Assembly (NCBI GenBank): GCA_020137815.1
Contig: CM035351.1
Coordinates: 3,683,409 to 3,747,408, forward strand
Direction of reading: 5' to 3'
Source: Hormiphora californensis
Lineage: Eukaryota > Ctenophora > Tentaculata > Cydippida > Pleurobrachiidae
Length of the DNA stretch: 64,000 bases
Position 1 is the first letter of the stretch; every line of letters begins with the position of its first letter. Positions 1-12,595 of this stretch are shown piece by piece. The notes under the pieces are model-generated. The model was not told where the DNA came from. It did not search any database and worked only from the letters and a program-made list of their open reading frames with translations. The translations under genes and the position numbers were made by a program.

Positions 1-340
1 CCGATGTTTTTCTTAATTAAACAAATCTTTTCTTCATCCGCTTCAGGAGCGCAAATTTAATCAATTTTTATTCGGTTGGATCTTAAAATGTATACGTATG
101 ATTTGGCAACATTTGCCCGTTTTTTGTGTTTTTATTGGTGTTTTTGTGCACTGTAATTTATTGATGGCGTAAACGTCGTGTATCCGTTCATTTATAAAAC
201 CAGTCTAGTTTTATATTTAGAAGTGAGTCTGACAAGTGCCTGCCAAGAATTACTTCACAGTTCCATCTCTCTCACACACGTATCCTATTTTTAGCTGTTT
301 TAGCAAACCATGTGCTGCTAATGCGATACAATATGTTGAA
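1..340. other. Upstream region of DCAF12-like gene
   Basis: AT-rich DNA before the first coding exon. The reading frame that becomes DCAF12 is open from about 236, but its first in-frame ATG is at 341. I see no convincing coding exon of another gene here. Confidence 0.4.
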
Positions 341-3300
341 ATGGGAAAAACATCACAGAGTATAATAGAGAAAATCCATGAACGATCAAACAAGCGGCCC
401 ATCCCGTACAACCATCGGCGGAAGATAATCGAGGATACCCAGAATTGTCGGTACCTGACGGAACGGCCCATTGATATACCTAACAAGTATAATAAGGTCT
501 TCGCGTCATCATGGGTCACACAGGACACAGTGATCGTAGGAACAAAATGTAACAAGGTTAGCAATCTTTTTATCTTAGTTGCATGCTGTTTCTTATGACA
601 GTTAACTATCTCACATTTTATCATATTTAACCATAATCTATGGTAATGTATTAATTGCACTGAACTGCTGTAGACATCACCCACTCACTTCATACACACA
701 CAACACCCACACACATGACCAAGCCTGTACGACAGGTTATTGATCACCGGCTGTATTACAGCACGAGAGAGCCGTCACTAGTATCGTGCAGTGATCCGAA
801 GATCATGATAACAATTAATATGACGTGATCAACTGCTATAGCCCAACTGTTCATTCTGAGAATTCTGATACAAAGATATTATTATTATTATTATTATTAG
901 TATGTGCCTAGATTAATCGAACTCAGTGGATTCCCTTGGTAACTCCCATGTTAAACAAGGAGATGAAACTGGGGGGTTGGAGTTACCTCATATAGCAGTA
1001 CGGCAAATAATATTAGGTCATTCCATAAAGAATTTCGTGTCCCGATATCTTGAGACCTATTAGAGATAGAGACTTCTACCTAGTTTTAACTTGTTCAGTG
1101 GACGATTCTCTACCTGGAAACATGTTTGGAATAGTATACGACCATTTGAAGTGCTCGAAATTTGGTGCTATGACACCGGAAGTCGTGCTGCCGCTGCACG
1201 GGGTTCCCAGAGTTTTTCAAACGCCGCTGGAACAGAGCCGGTACACATTTTTTACTTTCTACAGTGCTCAATCGATAGCCCATCGTCTAAGGATGAGATA
1301 TATATGTGATTTGGGTCTCGACGCGTTGCCTAAAAACCTCTAGGACAGTAAATGTAACATTAAAAATCGAAAAAGTGCAAAATCTGACCTCAATTTTCGG
1401 CCTGTTTTGGGGGTATCTTCGAAAACGTCAATTGGTCACTTTTATATGTTGACAAATCAAATAATTGGCTTCACTATGGCATAGAACTTACTTAGAACTA
1501 TCTTTTACTGCAAAGTTTTTGATTATAAGCCATTCCTATAAAACGTGAAGGGACCCGGAAGTGAAACTTTCCAATTTTTACCAAAATTTTTTGGAGGCCC
1601 ATTGCTCAGCCGCGAATAAAGCTAGGATCTTCTAATACGTCTTAAACGAAAGAGAATTGTCTAATGAACAAGCTTGATGCAATAAAACATCCCACAGATG
1701 CAATATTTAAGAAGTACAGCAGTTTCAGTACTATGCACGTTTTTCCCGTGCAGCGGCAATTTGAGTTCAATTTTTTCCGGGTTCGCCGAGAGCCACCCCT
1801 GATCAAAAATTTCAAAATAACTACTGTTGTGAGTAGTCAAGAGCTCAATTAACAAGCTAGAAAAGGGTCTATGTGAATATCTTAAGTACTTTCGAAAATA
1901 TCGGGACACGAAATTCTTTATGGAACGACCTAATATCTTTGTATCAGAATTCTCAGAATGAACAGTTGGGCTATAGCAGTTGATCACGTCATATTAATTG
2001 TTAACCATAATCTCTCTCTTACTGAGAAAGACTTTCTCTCCCCTCTCATACACACTCTTTCCTTCACTCTCTCCCTAATCCCCCTCTCCCTCTACTACAG
2101 TTACTAGAGATAAACGTGCTGAACGGTTTAAAGCGAGAGGTTCCATTATTAAGATCCCCAGTGCCCCGGGAAGTACCCGATAATAGTGCCGGAATTCACT
2201 CAATCGCCATCAACCCCAGCAAAACATTCCTTGCAACTGGGGGACATAATGTAAACGATCTGGCCCTTTACACATTACCAGATTATGAGCCATACGCAGT
2301 GGGGGAGTTTCATCATAATTGGCTCTTTGGGGTATCGTGGATCAACGATTTCGTACTTTGTACTGGTAAGTGCTTTCACTAATCAGTAATTGTAAGTGTT
2401 GTAAGTGTTGTGAGTGGTTGGGGAGGGGGCTGTAACCATATCTACTATATTTTGCTTTTCATCATAACGTGATACTTGCATTATGTATGTTTCTCTCTCT
2501 TTATCTCTGCCCTATTTTCACTGCCCGCTCTCTATCTCTCTTGCAAAGTGACCCCTCCCCGACACAACGCAAACACAATGAGCTCTTCTTCAGATCTACT
2601 CAACTCGAATATCTGGGCATTGTTCCACGCTGGAACAGAGAATGTTTGTGTTTTGTCTAAAAATAGAGATCATTATAATATCATTCTGTCTCTTTTTCTC
2701 TCTGTTTCCATTCTGCCATTCTAGCCACAACAACTCCATCACTCACTCAAACAGGAAATGCTTTTACTATCCGTTCTAATGTATCATGTGATCGGAAGGA
2801 GAAAAATGAGGAAGAAACGACATAGGAGATGGGAGAGAGAAAGAGAAAAAGAGAAAGGAGTAGAGAGAGGGAGAAGGATAAAGTAGGAGAGATAAAATGG
2901 ATGGATCAATTAGATCATTACTACTCCGAATTGTGTGTGTGTAACCGCACACCAGCAAACAATGACCCCGCCTTGTCGACCACTAGACCACTGTGATACA
3001 CTTATCTGTTATCTGGATGGTGGCTTTGTGGAACTTTCAGTCTGCCTGGAAATTTAATTAAACAAGGAAATTAAGGAAAGGAAATTAAACATGATCGATC
3101 ACACTCAGTTACCAGGACAGGGAGAGCTAACATCTGTCTGTCTGTCTAATTATTTGTCTAGGGTAAGCTGGGGTGAAATGGCCCGCGGGGTAAAGTGGCC
3201 CATGTATGGGGCAAAGTGGCCCTAGTTATTACATGTGGTCACGTGACTTTTTCTCCAGCGGAGACCTGCTCGTTCTGTTCCGAATTTTCGCTTTAAAACT

Positions 3301-4568
3301 GCTGTCATTTCTGTTTGGGTTGGCCGATTTTAATTTTGCAAAAACTGCCAGTTAGGCTTTATAATTCTCTAAAACGTGGTATAAAAATTTTTGAAGAAAT
3401 TGGCATTTTTGTTGTCTTAAAGTGAGAGTGGACCGAATCAAAATTGGACAAGTTTATTGTAGGTAGTAGAGATTAGCTTCCTGAGCATTTTGCGTTTTTG
3501 CCGCTCAAAATCGACCCACCCATCACTGAGATATTTTTGTTATGTTGGGAGAATTCCTGCTGGATCAATATTTATCAAACAGGATAGAAACAATCCTTGT
3601 GTTTTACTAACACATTCTTTAAACTTTTAATATGCTGGCTTGCATTGCCCTGCTTCTGTGCATGGACATGTCAACATCACTGCTGATATTCAGAATGTGT
3701 TAGTAAAACACCAAGATTGTTTCTATTCTGTTTTATACATACTGATTAAACAGGAGTTCTCCCAACATAACAAAAATATCTCAGTGATGGGTGGGTCGAT
3801 TTTGAGCGGCAAAAACGCAAAATGCTCAGGAAGCTAATCTCTACTACCTACAACAAACTTGTCCAATCCTGATTCGGTCCACTCTCACTTTAATTGTCAA
3901 TTTTGTGAAATCGGGGCAAATATGGCCCACTCTCCGGGGCAAAGTGGTCCGGTCTGGGGCAAAGTGGCCCACCTCTAGGACCAATGAAATGGCGCCTGCA
4001 ATACCACGTGATATTGGAATGCACAAAAATGTAGTACAGACGATCAAATTAGGGGCAAAGTGGCCCATGTTCCGGTGCAGAACATGGGCCACTTTGCCCC
4101 TAGTTTGATCGTTTCGTCTAACAACACCAGGCACGTGATAAAATCGAGCAATGCTATTGGCTTGGGCCACTTTGCCCCGGTGCAAATTTTCCAAAAAACG
4201 CCTCACCAAATTATTTGAATTGATTAATTAACCCATTAAATAAAACTTGTAGATAATAAAATTTAGCTCGGCTGAAAGGAAAAGGTTTCATTGGATAGCC
4301 TATATAATTTTTTTCTTCCTGCTGTATAAATTGCGTATTTTAGAACCTAAAACGTTAAAAGTGGGCCACTTTTACCCCAGCTTACCCTATTTATCTGTCT
4401 GTCTATATAATGTCTCAGGTAGTTACATCATGAAACCATGTACCACGTGGAATGTGTGCACATGTGTGGGCCTTGTTAAGTGTAAACAATGCGATGACGT
4501 GTGTGTGCAGTGTGGCAGGCGAAGTATGCAAACAAGCGTAGTGAGTGTAACTACCCCTCTCTCTTCTC

Positions 4569-4625
<57 letters not shown>

Positions 4626-4635
4626 CTCTCTCTTG

Positions 4636-4721
<86 letters not shown>

Positions 4722-7070
4722 AAATGTTCAGCCATGTAATGAGAGAAACTCGAGAAAGGTTTCAAATGACAAACCATGAGCAAAAGGCCAAATTTGGTCT
4801 TGGTTTCTCCTAAAATTGCTAAGACTCGGGGGATCAGAGAGAAACTGCGCATAAGGGTTGCGTTCTCCTCACCACTACGTTTTCTCCATTTCCCATCTAT
4901 TAAATGTTCGGCCATAATTGAGTACAAACCCGAAAACGTTCAACACCTGAGCAAGCAAGGCAAATGTTGGTTCTCAGAAAGTAAGGAGAGAATCTGCGGG
5001 AGGGGCAGGCCCACCGCGTTGTGTGCCTCACACAATAGTCGCTGCAAGATTGGTAAAATACACACACTGCTTTTAGATGCCAGGGGCGGCCCCTGGCCGT
5101 GTGTGGGCCTGGCTGTAGCGGACACTGCTGGTGTACACACTGCTGACACGCAATCTTAATTACACTATACCTTCATTGTCCTTGAATGTACAAGGTGGGC
5201 CACGGATTGTTAGTAAGGGTTAGCGAGGTGTCGTCATACATTATATGTATGCATAATTGTCATACTACATGTGACTTTGGCCATGTTTGGAGAGAGCAGT
5301 CTTTTTGGAGATTGGAGACAACATGAGCCATTATTATAAGTGTTCTCTGTGTAATTTGGAACCGAGCCTAATGTGGTACACTAGCAAATATTATACGCTC
5401 TCTCTCTTTAAACCTTCTAACTACCTCTCGACTGTGTAACCGCTGGGGAATCTCTCACTAACCACTTCCTTCATCTCTTATTGGCCCTTCTCTAACCCCC
5501 TCACCCACTACCCCTAACCCCTCCAATCCCTCAAGATTTCTTTCTACCCTTCTCTAACCTCCCCTTCCATCAGGATCTAAAGATGGTTTGGTGTGTATCT
5601 GGACAATATTGGATGTCCAGGGGTTCTCAAACTATGAGCCATCGTGTGGGCTCTACCGAAAAACACCCCTTGAAATTGTTTCCAACCACGATATAGACCG
5701 GATTAGAGACATTCACTACAGTCCGGCATGCAAGGTTGGAATCTGAGAGAGGGGGGACAAAGAGAGAAAGGGGGACAGAGGGGGACAGGGAGAGAGAGGG
5801 AGAGACAGAGAAAGAAACAGAGAGAGAATACCCAATTAGAGTATAGACCTCGACTAAATAGTTCTTAATTGCAGAAACTTGCATCGATTGGATACGGCAA
5901 GGAAAGGGATGAGGCTGTAATCAGTCTGCTTGATGTCAACAATGTCGTAAGTTTATTTGTCCGTTTGTACTTGTACTGTTTGTTTGTTTGTTTATTTGTC
6001 TGTTTGTTTATTTGTCTGTTCGTTTATTTGTCTGTTTGTTTATTTGTCTGTTTGTCTATCTGTTTAATTTTGTAACTCCAGGTTGTTTAATCTCTATATT
6101 CTATGTTTTTTGCTGTCGCAAGTTCTGTGTAGTGTAGTGTGTACTTTGCAACACGTCACATGTGACATTTTAACTTGACAAGTCACAAAAAGATAAGACT
6201 TTGTGCTATCAATGATTTCTGCAGAAGACCCATTCTGACACTGTTATCCTTTGCAGATGGCTCACCGTGTGGTACAACTTCCGCAAATGCGAGAAAACAT
6301 GGCAGTATCGGGTCACGATACCATGCCTGTATTTGCTGTTGGTAGTCTGGATCACCTAATGTTAGTGGACGACCGAGACCCCGCAACTGTCGATCTCACC
6401 AGTGCCAAGTTACCTGATCCTGCCCAGGGCGTCAGGTGTGTGTGTGTGTACTTTGAACGTCAAAGGCTTTGAGAGTCAAAGCACGTGCTCAGAAGCACTA
6501 TAACGTCTCTCTACCGTGCTTGGAGTGGGGGCCACTGTTGGACCTCCGAATTTCCCCCCTATTTTCTACCATCCAATTCCCCAGGTCTCTCTCGTTTCAA
6601 GGGGACATTATAACGGTCGGTGCGTGTAGGACAAGTCTGATGTTTTACGATGTTCGAAAACGGGACTACATCACCGATCATCTGCGAAGTCCCATCCGAC
6701 GGCAACTGCAGTACGGCTTTGTGGTAAGGCGCAGGAGTTTTAGACGCGCGCAAAGTACACTACCTCAGTCATCTACTGTATTATTTTTGGACGGCAACTC
6801 CGTAGATCTATCTTACTGAGAGAGTGGGGTCATGTGACCTGTATGGCCGTGTTTACTCTGTGTACTATTAATAGTAACACGCTCTCTCTCCCATTACAGG
6901 CTGATAACTACGATTTCCATCAGCACCGGCCGACCTCACTAACCCTTGGTAAATCATTTATCCACAGCATCATGACTCACTGCTATGATGATTCCGGACT
7001 CCGATTGTTCGCGGCAGGGGGCCCTCTGACTCTTGAGTTGGTCGGCAATTACGCCGCCATCTGGGAATAA
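341..7070 (+). CDS. DCAF12: DDB1- and CUL4-associated factor 12-like WD-repeat protein
   Basis: Seven exons: 341-556, 2101-2365, 5574-5734, 5875-5946, 6257-6435, 6585-6723, 6900-7070. Phases close to give 400 aa (human DCAF12 is about 453 aa). Family landmarks in order: NKVFASSWV...GTKCNK near residue 60-72, GIHSIAINPSKTFLATGG (first WD blade), HHNWLFGVSWINDFVL, then SKDGLVCIW, SLSFQGDIITVGACRTSLMFYDVR, and the C-terminal THCYDDSGLRLFAAGGPL...GNYAAIWE, which is diagnostic for DCAF12. Known role of the family: a WD40 substrate receptor of the CUL4-DDB1 ubiquitin ligase that recognises proteins with C-terminal acidic (EE) degrons. The N-terminal basic arm is shorter than in vertebrates. Introns 1 and 2 each hold a large fold-back element. 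The start is the first in-frame ATG. Confidence 0.93.
809..2003. mobile_element. Fold-back element in DCAF12 intron 1, with nested insertion
   Basis: The segment 809-881 (TAACAATTAATATGACG...) is repeated in reverse complement at about 1931-2003. The next stretch, 1015-1055 (AGGTCATTCCATAAAGAATT...), is repeated inverted at about 1890-1930. On the right the two arm segments are contiguous; on the left they are split by about 133 bp (882-1015). This is a terminal-inverted-repeat element of about 1.2 kb with about 110-bp arms. No transposase ORF is visible between the arms. Confidence 0.8.
882..1015. mobile_element. Insertion inside the left arm of the 809-2003 fold-back
   Basis: Absent from the right arm, so it is younger than the host element. 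It starts with a TTA microsatellite and is bounded by GATATTA (875-881) and AATATTA (about 1009-1015), a possible 5-6 bp target-site duplication. It contains no ORF. Class unknown. Confidence 0.6.
3160..4389. mobile_element. Fold-back element with GGGGCAAAGTGGCCC motifs, DCAF12 intron 2
   Basis: The left end GGGTAAGCTGGGGTGAAATGG (about 3161) is mirrored by the right end at about 4362-4389. Inner arms of about 210 bp (about 3425-3640 against 3690-3890) are inverted copies carrying the same GATTAGCTTCCTGAGC and CAACATAACAAAAATATC blocks. Between the arms and the ends, a 15-bp motif close to GGGGCAAAGTGGCCC recurs many times in both orientations. No transposase is seen, so it is probably a non-autonomous DNA transposon. 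Confidence 0.75.
4555..4720. repeat. (CT)n microsatellite
   Basis: About 165 bp of nearly pure CT dinucleotide with a TTGCTCTCTCTTGCTCTGTC interruption, inside DCAF12 intron 2. The Ser/Leu and Arg/Glu ORFs across it are repeat artefacts. Confidence 0.95.
5975..6065. repeat. TATTTGTCTGTTTGTT tandem repeat
   Basis: Short imperfect tandem array of TTTGTCTG/TTTGTTTA units just after the donor of DCAF12 exon 4. Confidence 0.8.
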
Positions 7071-8260
7071 CACAAGATGAAGATGTATTAATCGTGAAAG
7101 TTTCTTTTTGTGTCTTTTTATCATGTAATCTATTTTTCTAGAGATTTGATAATGTATAAATCGTTCACTGGGGGTTGGGCTAGTTAGGCCCAACCAAAAC
7201 AAGAATATTGTTTAAGATTTCTACAACTTGTAGTACTATAAGACTATCTGGGAACAATATTGAACAATCTCGACTCTGTGTTGTCGTCTAAATTGCATTT
7301 TGGGTTTAATTTTTCCTGTTAGGGTCAGATCCTTTTTTAGTCGAAACCAGAGTCGGGGGTTGTTCTAAGTTAATAGTTTGGGTTTATTCAATGAGAGACT
7401 GTATTATATAGACTCTAAATAGTGGTATATATATTTTTCATTCTGGGTAGCTTGCCTTGCTTTAATTTACCTAGACCTAGGTTTTTCATTTGTATTCTGA
7501 TTTCTGTCTAGATGTCTTTCATTTCATGTATTACAAGGGGCGCTTGTATTCTACATCTTGTTGCAGTACATTCTACTACAAATGGAGTCTTGTGTTTTAT
7601 TCGTCTCACCTTGCGGGGCCGGTTTGGTGTGTGTAGTACAGTCGGACCCCGATTTACCGGGCCCCGATTTACCGGAACCCCGATTTACCGGGAGGGTAAA
7701 CTTCCCCCGATATAGGAAATTTACGGTATTTCACCCCGATATACCGGGCACCCCGATTTACCGGGCAAAATCCTTTCCCCCGAGCATCCCGGTAAATCGG
7801 GGTCCGACTGTAGTACACAATTAAGTGTATAGTACAGTGTACTGACAGTGTACACTGTACTTCGCCATACAAATTCCGGTACAGTTTGTTCGGCGACATA
7901 CTCATTAGAAGGTAATCACGCCAGGGCTGTAAGTGCGATACCTGCCCATTCCCCTCGCTCCGTTCATGTCTCCAGTCCCCGAATTGGTTCCTCACCCTCA
8001 GTGGACAAATCAATGTTTAAAGAACTCGTATCGCGCATCATTCTATAGTTTACCATGCCTTTAAGTGCCGCGCCGCGCGTGAACGATCGAAGAATCATCT
8101 CGCGAACGTGAAATTTACGTTTTTTGAAATCGGAAGACAGAAAATAAAACTTCAGGACCGACTCTAACGCGTTCTGACAATCTATCCGGTTTCAAAAGGC
8201 CTTCTGTACTGTCTTATTGCTGTACCATCCCGATAAAGCGGATATCGGGAACCCTAAGTG
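7071..8260. other. Intergenic DCAF12-RNF20 region
   Basis: 3' flank of DCAF12 and 5' flank of the RNF20/40-like gene. The only structured item I find is the 172-bp TIR element at 7639-7810. No tRNA or coding exon was recognised. Confidence 0.5.
7639..7810 (+). mobile_element. TA-flanked MITE, copy 1 (pogo/Tc1-mariner-type ends)
   Basis: About 24-bp terminal inverted repeats beginning CAGTCGGACCCCGATTTACC, flanked by TA on both sides (7637-7638 and 7811-7812). Internal CCCCGATTTACCGG blocks repeat several times. Same family and orientation as 18629-18799. TA target duplication and CAGTCGGACCCC-like ends are typical of pogo/Tigger-derived MITEs (family knowledge). Non-autonomous. Confidence 0.88.
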
Positions 8261-11200
8261 ATGTCAAAACGGGGTGCAGAGTACAACAATGCTGCGGTTG
8301 CGAAGAGGCCGGCAAATTGCCCATCATATTACAACGTTGGCCTTGTCTCTAATCAAGAGGAGTTAGATGCCAAAGTTCTATTGATTCAGAACCAAAATCT
8401 TGCTGCTAAAAACGAGTTTCTGCAAACCGAGGTCAAAGACTTTAAATCAAAGTACCACAATTCTAAAAAGGCGTTCGAGATTCACGACATCACTATCAGT
8501 ACTGTTGGAAGAATCTGGGATAATGTAAGTTATGGTCTGATTTGTTCATTTGTTAATTTCGGTATCTCTATTATAATTTGGAGATGAACGTCGAAGTGGT
8601 CGTTCGTTCAGTGCGTTTCTACGCGACAGTGCTCCTTCATAAAACACTTTATAGGCCAAAAGCTGTAAAGCTGTTATTCACACTTTCTGAAGTTCCAGTG
8701 GAAGTTTCTTAATATTTCGAATGACTTTTAACATGCCAGTCCCCATAGTTGCCATGGCAACCGTTTTATGGCAACCGTTTTATAGACGTTGAAAGGGGCA
8801 AAAAGAACCACCCGGCTTCGCCGGGTGGGTTATCGAAAAGCCCTTACTTGAGGCGCACCCAATGGGTGCGCTAGTTGTAATAATAATACGATTACGGATG
8901 ATAATGTTGTAATGAATTAACATTGGTTTTCAGTTGGATAAGGAAGTGATAAACCTACTGTCGCAGTTCACAGATGACCCACCAACACGAGAATCCAGTA
9001 AGTAAATATCACTCCCATTCCTGTCTTTCGTACATCATCCAATCACAGCAACAGTGCTTTATAATTCTATTTATGTTCTGGTTATTTAGCAAATCTTTTC
9101 AGATTACTCGGAGGGTGTGGCGATGTTCCTCGAACGGCTTGGTGCAGATGTTAGTGGCGAAGGACTGGAAACAGGGCTCAACGAGAAGCTACAATTTACA
9201 ACATCTCTTGTGGCAAAGTTGTTAGAGCTCATCGAGCAATCTCGTCAGATCTGGAGGGCGAACGGGGAACTTTTTGGATCAGGGGATTGTGATCTAGAGG
9301 AAATAGTGAAGGAAGAGAATGGTACAGATGAGGCAGGAGTTGGAGAGACTTGCAAACTCGATACCTCGAGATGTCAGGCACTAGAACGGAAATCATCCTC
9401 AAATGTGTCTGTGTTAGAGGATGCTATTCGAATCAAGGACCACAAAATTATGGAAATAAATGATCAAGTTCAAAAGTATGTACGCGTTTCTCTGATCAAG
9501 TTTTCGTAGAAGTTGTTCCCCGAATTTTCGGTTCTTTAACACCTCTAAATCACCCCTCTAATCCATCACTCAACCCCTCAGGTTGTTGTACGAGAATGAA
9601 AAAGCTCGTGAGCAACTGGAGAGGAACAAGAGGCGGCTATCTGATCTTATCAAACAGCAACAACAACTAGCACAAACGATCAGTAACAACAGCAGTGCAA
9701 ATAACAGTGCTGTCACGACGCCCACTGACGTGAAGGAGGAACCGACGGAGGAGAACTCATCTGAGTTACAGATGTTAGCTGATGAGCGACTTAAAGAGAT
9801 CCACGAGATTCAGTACAAGTTTGAGAAAACTGTCCGGGTAGGTTGTGTTCGTTTGGTGGCTAATTAGAAATCCAATTATTAAGCAATTTTCGTTGTCGAT
9901 TTCTCTGTTTTTAACACATTTTTAATCAGGAACTCGAGTTAGTAAAAGCGGAGACCTCTCGAGCTAAGAATGAGGTTGAGAGCCAACTAACTAACCAGTA
10001 CAAGACACTACGGGCTCACTTTACACTTTTACACACGGAGAGTGAGACGTTGAAGCAGCAGTTGGAAGAGACAAAACACCAGCTCACACAGCGCTGCCAA
10101 CATCACATGCTGCAACTCGAACAAATAGAGGTAGGTTATCTGCTAAAATCGGTCTGATTCAAAAAGTTTCAATCATAGATTCAACCTTCAAAGTTTAATA
10201 ATCCTCCAAGCTACTTTTCTTGATATTGTTGTTACCATGATAAGCCATGAGTTTAACATCTCACCTCACCAGGTAGAGGAGGATGCTGCACAGAAAAAGA
10301 TGAAGCAGGAAGTGATTGCGAAAGAGGAGACTCTGGCAAACATGAAGAAAGATTACGAAGTTTTGCAGTTTAAATTCCAGAGGTATCTTGCAGCGAACGA
10401 GCAGACGGGTCCAAGCAACAAGGAGATGAGGAACATGATATCAAGTTTACAGGCCCAGAACACCCTTCTTAAAAATGACGTGGGTCGTGGGAAAAAGAAG
10501 GTAGCGGATCTTGTTCAGCAGATATCCAAGTGCAGATGTAACGAGAAAGAGTTAGAGAAAGAGGAGGGAGGGGCTTTAGAGCCTGCCAAAGAGGCAAATG
10601 TAACTGAAGATTTGAAAGCCAAGGAAGAGGCGCATAAAAAACAGATCAATGAACTTTCAGCGATGATTAAGGATCTCCAGAAACAACTGAAGACAAGTCA
10701 CGATAACCAAAAAGAGCTGAAATTGTTGCTCGATGTCTTCAAGGGTTCGGTTAAGGAATCCAGGAGTAAGGTTGATCTGCTAGCCAGTGAGAAACGTCTC
10801 CAGGAACAAGTAACTGACCTTTCTACTAATTTAAAGAAGAAGGAGAAGGAGCTAGATGTGGCCCAAAAACGGGCAGCTGGACTTTCAGATGATGAGATAT
10901 CAGCACAACTCGCTGTTGAAAAGAAATTGAATGAGAAAATTAAGGGTGAACTAAAGGTAATATTTCATAGTGACTACTGTCGTATAATTCCTTTTATAAT
11001 TCCCACTTTAATCATAAATATGATACTCCCGTCTCCCCCTAACTAAACATTCGGTTACTACCAGGAAAAGACGGAGACGAGTGATGCACTGGTTATTGAT
11101 TTGGAACTGTTAGGAACTGCCTACGAGGACCTCCAGGAACAAAATATGAGACTTCTACAGCAACTAAAGGAAAAAGATGATGCCAACTTTAAACTCATGT

Positions 11201-12348
11201 CCGAACGTATCAAGGTAATAAAATACATTGCAATGCATTCCCACACCAACATCCCAATTTCCAAATTTCACTTTTGAGATTCTCCCTTCCCCTGAAACAC
11301 TTCCTTTCCCTCAGGCTGACGAGCTACTAAAGCTACTTCGTGAAGAGAAAGAGTTGCTTGGGGAGCACACCAACGCGTTGAAGAACCAGCGAGACAGCCA
11401 GCAGGCGCTGCTCAGGAAAGTAGAAGAACGAGAGAGACAGGTGCAAAGTGGGGTTGGAATTCTGGAGAAAGAGATGGTACTGAAACAACAGGCAATTGAA
11501 ATCCACAAGAAAGAGGCCACAAAACACTGCCTGAACTTCAATGAGCTGAAAGCGACCTATGATAAGCTAGTTGAAGAGGTCAGTACTCAAAACAACATAA
11601 CATTTGTGATAGCACGGTCCTAAATAGTAACTAACTTTTCGCCCTCCCTCTCCTCTTCTTTTCCCAGTTGAAACTTTAAACCCTCCCTCTTCTCATCTTT
11701 TCTTAGTATCAAGTAGATACTTTCAACCCCACCATTCCTCGTCAGATTAATCAGATTAAGGGGGATATTGCGGAAAAGACAGCGTCTCTAGAGGCGGAGC
11801 AGTTCAAATGTAAGAGGAAAGAGGAAGATTTACAAGCCTATAAGAGGAAGATTGACCGCCATAAAAAGGACAACCCTCTATCAACGACCATAGATGAGGT
11901 AAGATGTTATCTGCAGCCCTGTACTACTCAGTGTGAACACACTTGTGGAGAATATCCCTACTCAAGAGTCAAGGATGCCACTGGAAGCACTGTAACTCTT
12001 GAGCTGGGTACCCTAAATTAATCTCTCCCACTAAAAATGCTTCTCTCGGCTGTTATGTTCTAACCCTCCTTTACATATAAATGCGTGGGAAACTAGGCCG
12101 AGCAAGGCGATCTCTCGTCACACTAAACTAACCTCCTCCTCCAGGTTTTGGAAGAAGAAGTACGGATGTACAAGCAAAAGTTAACCTGCCCTGTCTGCAA
12201 TGTCAGGAAGAAGGATGCCGTACTGACAAAGTGCTATCACATTTTCTGTTTTGAGTGTCTCAAACTGCGATATGATACGCGACAGCGAAAATGCCCTAAA
12301 TGCAATGCTGCCTTTGGTCAGAGTGATTTTCACAGGATTTATCTATAA
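8261..12348 (+). CDS. RNF20: E3 ubiquitin-protein ligase Bre1 (RNF20/RNF40 orthologue)
   Basis: Ten exons: 8261-8524, 8934-8997, 9103-9475, 9582-9837, 9930-10130, 10273-10956, 11065-11214, 11315-11578, 11707-11898, 12145-12348; 883 aa against about 975 in human RNF20. Most of the protein is coiled coil rich in Lys/Glu/Gln. A conserved block [20 protein letters not shown]...FKLMSERIK lies about 200 residues before the end. The C-terminal C3HC4 RING reads CPVC...[10 protein letters not shown]...CPKC and ends [11 protein letters not shown], as in Bre1 proteins. Known role: nuclear E3 that, with the RAD6/UBE2A-B E2, monoubiquitinates histone H2B and couples transcription to H3K4/K79 methylation. 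The start ATG at 8261 precedes MSKRGAEYN..., with an in-frame GTG just before it. Vertebrates have two paralogues, so this could be the single ancestral gene. Confidence 0.95.
8807..8872. repeat. Paired hairpins in RNF20 intron 1
   Basis: A perfect hairpin CCACCCGGC-TTC-GCCGGGTGG at about 8808-8829 is followed by CGCACCCAATGGGTGCG at about 8855-8871. A direct repeat GGCAACCGTTTTAT lies just upstream (about 8757-8785). It may be the terminus of a small transposon, but class and ends are not resolved. Confidence 0.45.
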
Positions 12349-12568
12349 TATATGTGTGTGTTAACATGTCGCCCCCATCCCCCGCCATCGTCCCCCATTT
12401 ACACCCAGTGTGTGATTGTTTTATAGCTTTTCTTATCGTGTATTTGTTTTACCATATTATGGTTAACCATTGTGTATGGCCATGTTTTACCATAAAATAT
12501 TGAGTTATCAACTCTCTTCCATATCTGACTTCCTATATATTACTTTCTTACCGTCCACATCCAAATTT

Positions 12569-12590
12569 AATAAAACTGCTATTTATCTAG
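12569..12590 (+). promoter_or_regulatory. AATAAA followed by splice-acceptor-like TAG just before PSMA2 ATG
   Basis: AATAAA at 12569-12574 lies 221 nt after the RNF20 stop. A CTATTTATCTAG acceptor-like site ends at 12590, only 5 nt before the PSMA2 start codon. It could be the RNF20 poly(A) signal plus a 5'-UTR cis- or trans-splice acceptor for PSMA2. Confidence 0.4.
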
Positions 12591-12595
12591 GAGCA

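Noticed and set aside
3844-4209. 121-aa minus-strand ORF in DCAF12 intron 2
   Set aside because: Lies in the repeated GGGGCAAAGTGGCCC DNA of a fold-back element; the residues only reflect the repeat.
4331-4927. Ser/Leu-rich and Arg/Glu-rich ORFs on opposite strands
   Set aside because: Reading of the CT microsatellite in DCAF12 intron 2; no splice context.
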